Source of the DNA: Desulfobacterales bacterium
GTDB taxonomy: Bacteria > Desulfobacterota > Desulfobacteria > Desulfobacterales > Desulfosalsimonadaceae
Length of the DNA stretch: 7,340 nt
NCBI GenBank assembly: GCA_007127175.1
Contig: SKZX01000387.1
Coordinates: 1-7,340, forward strand
Reading direction: 5' to 3'
Shown: one piece after another, positions 1-5,410 of the stretch
Position numbering within the stretch: position 1 is the first letter of the stretch
Layout of the letters: each line of letters begins with the position of its first letter
The notes under the pieces: model-generated
The model's input: the letters and a program-made list of their open reading frames with translations, nothing else
Told to the model about the DNA's origin: nothing
Databases searched by the model: none
Translations under genes and position numbers: made by a program

Positions 1-522
1 GAACAGCGGTTTTACACGGCCATGGACTGCTACATCCATAACGCGGAATCCCTTGCGGGCACTTTTTTAAATGAGTTCAGCCGGTCCTTTGCCGAAAAAT
101 CAATCGACCTGTGCCGCCAGGTTTTTCTTGAACCCGGGGATCGGGCCGGAAAAGACGACAAGTTGATGATGGCCTCCCTTTTCGGCGGTCTGTCCATTGC
201 TTATTCCCAGGTCGGGGTCTGCCACGCGCTTTCCTACGGGCTGTCTTACGTGTTGAAGCTGCGCCACGGGTTGTGCAACTCGGTGGTTTTCAATTACCTG
301 GATGACTATTACCCCCAATACGTGGGCGAGTTCCGTGAAATGGTGGATAAAAACAACATTTCGCTGCCGGAAAACCTGACCAAAGACCTCACCGAAGCGC
401 AATTTGACAAGATGGCCGACATCTCGCTGGTGCTGGAACCGCTGTGGGAAAACGCCCTGGGCAAAGACTGGAAGGGTATCATGACGAGAAGCAGAATAAA
501 GGAATTGTTCCGCAGGATGTAA
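1..522 (+). CDS. kdnB: KdnB-like iron-dependent Kdo 8-oxidase, C-terminal half (5' end outside window)
   Basis: The frame is open from base 1 (first residues EQRFYTAMDCYIH), so the ATG at 22 is internal and the gene is cut by the window edge; 173 residues remain, about half of the usual length. It belongs to the iron-containing alcohol dehydrogenase superfamily. All four expected metal ligands fall in this part: Asp9 and His13 (D-x3-H), then His75 and His89, 14 residues apart as in FucO-type enzymes. The position where ordinary family members carry a further His (HxxxH) is Tyr here (HALSY). Together with wording such as SLFGGLSIAYSQVGVCHALS, this matches KdnB as I remember it. KdnB oxidises C8 of Kdo before KdnA transaminates it to 8-amino-Kdo for lipopolysaccharide; the enzyme is cytoplasmic. 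The stop abuts the start of the next gene. Superfamily membership is firm; the KdnB substrate is inferred from resemblance. Confidence 0.75.
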   Translation, partial: EQRFYTAMDCYIHNAESLAGTFLNEFSRSFAEKSIDLCRQVFLEPGDRAGKDDKLMMASLFGGLSIAYSQVGVCHALSYGLSYVLKLRHGLCNSVVFNYLDDYYPQYVGEFREMVDKNNISLPENLTKDLTEAQFDKMADISLVLEPLWENALGKDWKGIMTRSRIKELFRRM

Positions 523-1101
523 ATGGCGGGAAAGCCGGCAATGACGACAAATCCACGTTCGCTGCAATCGCGGCCGGCCGTGTTTCTGGACCGCGACGGC
601 ACCATCATCGATGACCGGGGGCACCTGTCCCATCCGTCGCAGGTGGTTTTTTACCCAGACACGGTCCCATCGCTGCTGAAGCTGCAGGCGCATTTCAGCC
701 TGTTTATCGTGACCAACCAGTCGGGCGTGGCAAAGGGGATCATCACCCTGCAGGACGTCGCGCGCGTCAATGGATACGTTTTGGCGCACCTCGAACAATC
801 CGGCATCCGGATCGCCGATACCTATGTGTGCCCCCATGACCGGGCGGATGACTGCCTCTGCATCAAGCCGAAACCGTTTTTCCTGAAAAAAGCCGAAGCC
901 GAGCACGGCATTGACCTGAAACGGTCCTTTGTGATCGGGGACCATCCCCATGACGTGGCATTCGGGAAAGATGCGGGCGCAGGCGCCATATACGTGCTTT
1001 CCGGCCACGGCATGAAGCACCGGCACGAACTCGGCCGGGACACCACCGTAGCCGGGGGTATCGGCGAAGCCGCAGACCTTGTCTTAAAGGGCGCGGGTTG
1101 A
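523..1101 (+). CDS. GmhB-type HAD-IIIA sugar phosphatase
   Basis: A 192-residue protein of the D-glycero-D-manno-heptose 1,7-bisphosphate 7-phosphatase (GmhB)/histidinol-phosphatase group. Visible motifs are FLDRDGT (nucleophile Asp23, acid/base Asp25), IVTNQSG with Thr64, a zinc site made of Cys103-x-His105 and Cys111-x-Cys113, Lys115 just after it, and GDHPHD with Asp140 and Asp144. Length is normal for the family. The ATG at 523 follows the upstream TAA directly and has AGGA at 514-517 with a 5-base spacer; an ATG at 541 is a possible alternative. The abutting arrangement implies co-transcription and coupling with the kdnB-like gene, so a role in making a phosphorylated lipopolysaccharide sugar is likely. 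Whether the substrate is heptose bisphosphate or another sugar phosphate cannot be decided here; a KdsC-like job is possible but KdsC proteins lack this zinc loop. Confidence 0.8.
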   Translation: MAGKPAMTTNPRSLQSRPAVFLDRDGTIIDDRGHLSHPSQVVFYPDTVPSLLKLQAHFSLFIVTNQSGVAKGIITLQDVARVNGYVLAHLEQSGIRIADTYVCPHDRADDCLCIKPKPFFLKKAEAEHGIDLKRSFVIGDHPHDVAFGKDAGAGAIYVLSGHGMKHRHELGRDTTVAGGIGEAADLVLKGAG

Positions 1102-1125
1102 GGAAAAAACTGGTAATTTTTTTCC
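1102..1125 (+). terminator. A/T-stem hairpin just after the phosphatase stop
   Basis: GGAAAAAA (1102-1109) can pair with TTTTTTCC (1118-1125) across an 8-base loop, starting on the first base after the stop codon. The 3' arm is itself T-rich, so the RNA would end in a U-run, but the stem is nearly all A-U and weak. A second imperfect inverted repeat, TTAAAACCG (1128-1136) with CGGTTTAA (1143-1150), follows. Together they are the only terminator-like structure after the sugar operon. Confidence 0.3.
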
Positions 1126-1329
1126 GATTAAAACCGTTAACCCGGTTTAATCAGCAAAATTTTACTTATTGCGGTGCCAGGGTACTGCCCGAGGTTTAAT
1201 ACTTTCCCAAAGGCGCATAAACCGGTTTTTGGTCAATGACAGCAGGATTGAAACGGCGTTACCCGGCAGCCGGCGCTATACATTCATCGGCCATGAAAAA
1301 AAATCGCCCTATTCTTTGAGAAAATTGAA

Positions 1330-1368
1330 GGCGTACCGCCAACCCGGCGGGAATCCGGCGGGTACGCC
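1330..1368 (+). repeat. GC-rich inverted repeat with internal direct repeat
   Basis: GGCGTACCGCC (1330-1340) pairs with GGCGGGTACGCC (1357-1368) with a single bulged base. Inside lies a direct repeat, CCGGCGGG at 1344-1351 and again at 1355-1362. A competing shorter hairpin, CCGCC (1336-1340) with GGCGG (1346-1350), is possible. No T-run follows, so it is not a standard terminator. It ends 36 bases before the AGGAGG of the tautomerase gene and would lie in its leader if transcription starts upstream. Confidence 0.5.
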
Positions 1369-1416
1369 GCGAAAAATGATTATTTCCGGAAACTTTCGCA
1401 TGACAGGAGGACGCGC

Positions 1417-1620
1417 ATGCCCTATGTCAACATCAAGATCACCCGGGAGGGTGCCACCCCTGAAAAAAAGGCGCAGCTCATCCGGGAGGTGACCGAATCG
1501 CTGCAGCGCCTGCTGGGGAAAAACCCCCAGACCACGGTGGTGGTCATCGAGGAAGTGGAAACCGACAACTGGGGGATCGGCGGGGTAACGGTGACGGAGC
1601 GAAGGAAAACCGGGCTCTAA
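1417..1620 (+). CDS. 4-oxalocrotonate tautomerase-like small protein
   Basis: A 67-residue protein of the tautomerase superfamily (4-OT type, typically 60-80 residues). After removal of Met the N-terminus is Pro (PYVNIKITREG), the catalytic base of this family, and the C-terminal part carries the typical NWGIGG segment, with Trp at the place of 4-OT Phe50. By my hand alignment the two substrate-binding arginines of 4-OT (Arg11 and Arg39) are Ala and Val, so the classical oxalocrotonate reaction is doubtful. This TREG/VVVIEEV subgroup is widespread with unassigned substrates. The start is well supported: AGGAGG at 1405-1410 and a 6-base spacer. No aromatic-degradation genes are nearby. The stop overlaps by four bases with the stop of the minus-strand gene. 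Family assignment is firm, function open. Confidence 0.85.
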   Translation: MPYVNIKITREGATPEKKAQLIREVTESLQRLLGKNPQTTVVVIEEVETDNWGIGGVTVTERRKTGL

Positions 1621-3680
1621 TCCGATCTTTTTCTGGCTTTTAATGCCAGATCCCGCACCCGCTTGAAATCCTTTTGCGTCAATACGCCTTCAATGCCGGT
1701 GATGGCGGCCAGGCGCATGCCATGCTTGAGCCCCAGCTTGTAGATCTCGCTGACCTTTTCCCACTGGATTTCCCGGCCGACGCTGTAGTTTTCAAAGCGC
1801 CCTTCCAGGGCAAGAACAATGGCCTCGGCCATACTGGCGTATGTCACGCCGTGGGGCAGGCCAATATCCCGCATTTCCGGCTCACCCGGCAGGGTGATTT
1901 CACCGGATGCGATGATAAGCACATCCGGCCGCTTTTTTGCCTGTTTCAGGGTAAAATTGAGGGGCCGGTTCACGTCGGTGATCACGCAGCCAGGCTTGAC
2001 GCTGGTGATGTCCAGCATCTTGTCCGGGGGCAGCGCTGTCGCGGTAACGATCACATCCATATCGGGCAGGTACTTGTCTGCCCGGGTGGTTATTGTGACG
2101 TTGACATTCTTTATCTCACTGTTCATCGACTCCCTGAGGGCCAGCAACTTGGCATCGTGGATATCCACCATGTAGACTTCCTCGAACGCCAGGGCCAGCA
2201 GCTTGCTGCACACCGAACCAACAGCGCCGGTCGCGCCGATCACCATGGTTTTGCCCTTGAGCTTTTTCCCCTTGGCGACCTCGATCAGGCCCATGCGCCG
2301 AACGGCATCGGCCGTGGCCCAGAGGGTGGCCGACGCGCTGTAGCTGTTGCCGGTGGTCACGGGGATGTCTGCCTGTTTGGCGATGGTAAGGCCCGCATCC
2401 CCCATGGCCCTTGTCAGCGCCCCGAGCCCTAAAATCTGGGCGCCCAGGCGCCGGGCGATCTCAGCGGCCTTGAGAATTCGCGCGTTGATGAAATCAGGGC
2501 TGTGGGCCAGCATCTGTTTAGGGGTGGCGCCGATGGCGATGAGCCAGCCTTCGGCCTCGATGCCGGTGGGGGATTTGATGCCGGTGACCTTGGAGTATAC
2601 AAAGGGGGGCGCGTAGGCCCCGACCCTTTCAATGGCGTCCATGGCAGGCTCCCGCCCCAGGCGGGAAAGCATGCGAACGGGTTTCAGTTTTTTCAGGTCA
2701 TCCCGGGACAAAGGGTACACCACGAAGGCGAAACGATTGACGCGCTTCTCCTTGCCCGAGGGGAAAATGACGCGCGGGTCCATGCGCAGCCCGGCAATGA
2801 CTTCCAGAAGGTCGTCGCTGGTCAGCGTAGCCGGCGTTTTTCCCAGGGCCGTCATGATCATTGCCTCCAGCACACTGAAGCTGACAACGCGCTCAAGGAT
2901 TTTCGGCGTTGCATCGATGATGGCGTCAACGCCCCGCTCCCTGAGGAATTTCACCCGGTCCTCATAGGCAATGGCCGTAATCACGGTTTTGCCGCCCAAC
3001 TCCCGGACGCCGCAATTTTCAACATATTTGTAGAACTCATGAAAGGGGATCACCACAAAATGGGACTGCTGCACCGCCCGCCGGACGATGTAGTCATTAT
3101 AGGCTTTCAGCGGCATGGCAAAGTTTGAAAACCGCCGTGTCGGCACCCACTGCAGCAAGCCGTGGAGGCCCCTGGCATAGCGTTCCAGGTCGTCCATTGA
3201 ATTGAGAAACCGGGGAATGCCGTCTTCCAGGACGGGGTCGGCGAATGTCAGGTTGGCCGTATACTCGCTTAAGGCTTTGGCGATGATGGAGTTGACCATG
3301 CCGGAAAAGAAAAAGACACGGCTGTTGTTGAAATAATTGTTGCCGAATTTATACTGGATATGCCGGATGGTCCATTCGTGGCACACGGTCCGCAAAGCGT
3401 CCCCGGTGGTAAAGGGCGTGCGCAGCTGCTCACCCAACTGGTAGAGCGTTTTGGCATGTTTTTTCAGCAGCTGGTGGGGGCCGATGCTGTAGGGGAATTT
3501 GATATACCCGAGGCCGATGGCATCGGCCCGGGTGTCCCACTGCTGGAAGAGGTCCGCGGCTTTTTCTGCATCGCCGTCGGTGGCGACGCGCATTACCCGG
3601 AAAGTCCGGCCCATGAACCGGCAGGTGAAGTCATAATCGTCCGCACTGTTTCCAAGGCTGATGTTTACGATGGTCTTCAT
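1617..3680 (-). CDS. Double-length AAR-like (COG5322-type) NAD(P)-dependent dehydrogenase
   Basis: A 687-residue cytoplasmic protein. Its C-terminal half (about 380-665) resembles cyanobacterial long-chain acyl-ACP reductase (about 340 residues): LGALTRAM (419-426), VTTGNSYSAS (441-450), a Rossmann loop VIGATGAVGS (480-489), KPGCVITDVNRPLN (562-575) and MAEAIVLALEGRFENYSVGR (617-636). Aligning the last block with the AAR segment FACFAEAML puts Ser616 where AAR has its acyl-accepting Cys294. The middle (about 225-300: LGGKTVITAIAYEDR, a DATPK motif, FSVLEAMI) looks like a second nucleotide-binding-type domain similar to proteins annotated as quinate 5-dehydrogenases. I do not recognise residues 1-220. 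No signal peptide or membrane segment is evident. The ATG has AGGA 8 bases upstream (3689-3692 on the plus strand). It is divergent from the iron alcohol dehydrogenase, suggesting linked redox steps. A dehydrogenase is likely; the substrate is unknown. Confidence 0.7.
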   Translation of the reverse strand: MKTIVNISLGNSADDYDFTCRFMGRTFRVMRVATDGDAEKAADLFQQWDTRADAIGLGYIKFPYSIGPHQLLKKHAKTLYQLGEQLRTPFTTGDALRTVCHEWTIRHIQYKFGNNYFNNSRVFFFSGMVNSIIAKALSEYTANLTFADPVLEDGIPRFLNSMDDLERYARGLHGLLQWVPTRRFSNFAMPLKAYNDYIVRRAVQQSHFVVIPFHEFYKYVENCGVRELGGKTVITAIAYEDRVKFLRERGVDAIIDATPKILERVVSFSVLEAMIMTALGKTPATLTSDDLLEVIAGLRMDPRVIFPSGKEKRVNRFAFVVYPLSRDDLKKLKPVRMLSRLGREPAMDAIERVGAYAPPFVYSKVTGIKSPTGIEAEGWLIAIGATPKQMLAHSPDFINARILKAAEIARRLGAQILGLGALTRAMGDAGLTIAKQADIPVTTGNSYSASATLWATADAVRRMGLIEVAKGKKLKGKTMVIGATGAVGSVCSKLLALAFEEVYMVDIHDAKLLALRESMNSEIKNVNVTITTRADKYLPDMDVIVTATALPPDKMLDITSVKPGCVITDVNRPLNFTLKQAKKRPDVLIIASGEITLPGEPEMRDIGLPHGVTYASMAEAIVLALEGRFENYSVGREIQWEKVSEIYKLGLKHGMRLAAITGIEGVLTQKDFKRVRDLALKARKRSD

Positions 3681-3701
3681 GAAAGGTGTCCTTTCCCGGG
3701 G
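3681..3701 (-). promoter_or_regulatory. Overlapping hairpins covering the ribosome site of the AAR-like gene
   Basis: Directly upstream of the minus-strand ATG, GAAAGG (3681-3686) can pair with CCTTTC (3690-3695) over a 3-base loop, burying part of the AGGA ribosome site (complement of 3689-3692). TTTCCC (3692-3697) with the following GGGGAAA forms a second, mutually exclusive hairpin. Both are short; control of translation is only a possibility. Confidence 0.3.
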
Positions 3702-4050
3702 AAAAATAGCGCGTGCATCACGGACAGGGGCCGGAGATGGGCAGGCATCCGGTCATATCCGCAAAGACCATTGGGCCGAAAACGGCCGGCAAACCGTCAC
3801 CATACACCCAATATTCATTCATTGCGCCGGCTTTGTCAATTCTAAAGGCGGTATAGGACATTTTGCCCCTTGAAGCCGGGCCTGGGCATAGGAGAAATCC
3901 ACCTGCTTTCCGAAGTGGTCGATTCCGCTTGAAAACGTTTTTTACCGGACGCATCAAACGGCAGGGCGCAAATAATTCTGGAAATAAACGCGATAAAAGT
4001 TGTAAGGAAATAAAAATCAACTCAATTCTACTTTAAACTTGGAGGATGTG
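3681..4050. other. Divergent intergenic region of 370 bases
   Basis: This stretch separates the start codons of the minus-strand dehydrogenase and the plus-strand alcohol dehydrogenase, so promoters for both should lie here. No convincing protein is coded; a minus-strand frame at 3718-4020 has no ribosome site or recognisable motif. Visible structures are a 5-base stem with AAAA loop (GGCCG 3774-3778, CGGCC 3783-3787), CCGGA/TCCGG at 3731-3735 and 3748-3752, and the palindrome AAAACGTTTT at 3932-3941. The last 80 bases are AT-rich. TTGTCA (3833-3838) is followed by TATAGG after only 13 bases, too close for sigma-70. I cannot name a firm promoter. Confidence 0.6.
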
Positions 4051-5283
4051 ATGCTCTACCAGACATATCAGACCCTGAGATACCGGACCCAGCACAAAGT
4101 CATGAAGTACGTCGCCATGGCCCTGCCCTTCCCGGTGCCCGACCTGCTGCAGGGGCCCGGCAGCGTCAGGAAACTGGCCGGGCGGATTCAGGCCGACGGC
4201 CTCCGCCATGTGCTCGTCGTTACAGACAGGGTCCTCATGGACCTGAAGCTGCCCCAGGGCTTTCTGAAATCCCTGGACAAAAGCGGCGTGGAATACACTG
4301 TTTTTTCCGATGTGCAGCCCAACCCGACCATTGAAAACGTCGAGGACGGCGTCCGGGCCTACAGGGACAACAAGTGCGACGGCATTGTCGCCTTTGGCGG
4401 GGGCTCCCCCATGGACTGCGCCAAGGTGATCGGCGCGCGCATATCCAACTGGCTGCTGCCCGTACGGTGGATGAAGGGCAATTTCAAGGTGCTGCTGCCC
4501 ATCCCGCGCATCTACGCGGTGCCCACCACGGCGGGAACAGGCTCCGAAACCACGGTGGCCGCCGTGATCACCGATGCCCAAACCCATGAGAAGTTCGCCA
4601 TCAACGATCTGAAGCTGATCCCCAAGGTGGCGGTGCTGGACCCGGAGCTCATGGTCGGGCTGCCCCCGCATATCACATCGACCACGGGCATGGATGCCCT
4701 GACCCATGCCGTGGAAGCCTATATCGGCTTGAACGGCACGGCGTTTACCGATGAGAACGCCGAAAAAGCCACCCGCCTGATTTTCGAAAACCTGGAAATC
4801 GCTTACAAGAACGGCAAGGACATGACAGCCCGCAACAACATGGCCCTTGCGTCCTATTACGCGGGAACGGCATTCACGCGGGCCTATATCGGATACGTGC
4901 ACGCCATCGCCCACAACCTGGGCGGCCTGTACGGGGTCCCCCACGGGCTGGCCAACGCCGTCATCCTGCCCCACGTGCTGGAATTCTGCAGAAAGGAAGC
5001 CGAGCACAAGCTGGCCGGACTGGCGGTGGCCGGCGGCATCGGCAAGCATTGGGAGCCCGAGGAAGCATTGGCCGGGCGGTTTATCGAAAAAATCAAATCC
5101 ATGAACAAGAACATGGACATCCCCCCCGGGATCAAGGAGCTGAAGGAAGCGGACATCCCCCTGATCGCCGCCCGGGCCTTGAACGAAGCCCATCCCGACT
5201 ACCCGGTGCCGCGCATCATGACCCTGGAGGAGTGTGAAGACCTGGTGGCCAGGCTGCTGGTGCCCGGAAACGGAAAAGCCTGA
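4051..5283 (+). CDS. Group III iron-containing alcohol dehydrogenase
   Basis: A 410-residue cytoplasmic NAD(P)-dependent alcohol/aldehyde oxidoreductase, slightly longer than the usual 380-390. The dinucleotide-binding motif GGGSPMD is at 116-122 and PTTAGTGSETT at 158-168. The metal ligands are all present: Asp215 and His219 (MDALTH), His284 and His298 (14 apart), plus His288 in HAIAH, as in FucO. The start is placed at ATG 4051 because GGAGG at 4041-4045 lies 5 bases upstream; the TTG at 4039 is in frame, but its extension would contain this ribosome site. An N-terminal stretch of about 28 residues precedes the normal family start (FPVPDLLQGPGS). Divergent pairing with the AAR-like dehydrogenase suggests an aldehyde-to-alcohol (or reverse) step on a shared pathway. 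Chain length and direction cannot be read from the sequence. Confidence 0.9.
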   Translation: MLYQTYQTLRYRTQHKVMKYVAMALPFPVPDLLQGPGSVRKLAGRIQADGLRHVLVVTDRVLMDLKLPQGFLKSLDKSGVEYTVFSDVQPNPTIENVEDGVRAYRDNKCDGIVAFGGGSPMDCAKVIGARISNWLLPVRWMKGNFKVLLPIPRIYAVPTTAGTGSETTVAAVITDAQTHEKFAINDLKLIPKVAVLDPELMVGLPPHITSTTGMDALTHAVEAYIGLNGTAFTDENAEKATRLIFENLEIAYKNGKDMTARNNMALASYYAGTAFTRAYIGYVHAIAHNLGGLYGVPHGLANAVILPHVLEFCRKEAEHKLAGLAVAGGIGKHWEPEEALAGRFIEKIKSMNKNMDIPPGIKELKEADIPLIAARALNEAHPDYPVPRIMTLEECEDLVARLLVPGNGKA

Positions 5284-5324
5284 CCCGGGCGCACGGCTGT
5301 CTGACAATTCATTGCCGCCCTGAT

Positions 5325-5352
5325 TTGCATTTGCCCACAGCAGGTTTATATT
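5325..5352 (+). promoter_or_regulatory. Candidate sigma-70 promoter for the lipoprotein-cytochrome run
   Basis: TTGCAT (5325-5330) and TATATT (5347-5352) are separated by 16 bases in an AT-rich gap after the alcohol dehydrogenase. Transcription would start near 5360 and give a leader of about 50 bases before the ATG at 5411. The -10 element lies inside the first copy of a 14-base direct repeat. Confidence 0.4.
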
Positions 5353-5398
5353 TTTCGGTATGGTATTTTTCAGTTCATCCATTACAGGTTTATATTTT
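5341..5398 (+). repeat. 14-base direct repeat, two copies 44 bases apart
   Basis: CAGGTTTATATTTT occurs exactly at 5341-5354 and 5385-5398. The 44-base period is close to four helical turns. The first copy contains the candidate -10 element and the second ends one base before the AAGGAG ribosome site of the lipoprotein gene. It may be a tandem regulatory site or the trace of a small duplication. Confidence 0.7.
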
Positions 5399-5410
5399 AA
5401 GGAGATATAC

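Larger units (their letters stand above)
1102..1416. other. Non-coding gap of 315 bases
   Basis: No convincing protein is seen. A TTG-initiated frame from 1169 runs out of frame into the tautomerase gene and has basic, low-information composition. The first ~60 bases are AT-rich and hold the hairpins described separately. AAACCGGTTT at 1219-1228 is a perfect 10-base palindrome. TTGAAA (1248-1253) and TATACA (1277-1282) look like promoter hexamers but are 23 bases apart, too far for sigma-70. A GC-rich inverted repeat at 1330-1368 precedes the ribosome site of the next gene. I find no clear promoter for the tautomerase gene. Confidence 0.6.

Noticed and set aside
100..1026. Long minus-strand open frame of 308 codons
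   Set aside because: It lies antisense to the kdnB-like and phosphatase genes, both of which carry complete family motifs; the antisense product shows no motif.
1248..1282. TTGAAA and TATACA as a promoter for the tautomerase
   Set aside because: The 23-base spacer is too long for sigma-70 and no better -35 element lies closer.
1169..1492. Plus-strand frame of 107 codons starting with TTG
   Set aside because: It has no ribosome site, is rich in Arg/Ser/Gly/Pro, and overlaps the well-supported tautomerase gene out of frame.
3718..4020. Minus-strand frame in the divergent intergenic region
   Set aside because: There is no ribosome site, signal or recognisable domain, and it would occupy the space needed for the two divergent promoters.
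4039..4050. TTG at 4039 as start of the alcohol dehydrogenase
   Set aside because: The GGAGG ribosome site (4041-4045) would be inside the coding region; ATG 4051 has the right spacing.
5255..5295. Possible terminator at the end of the alcohol dehydrogenase gene (GTGCCCGG with CCCGGGCGCAC)
   Set aside because: Pairing is imperfect, starts inside the coding region and no T-run follows.
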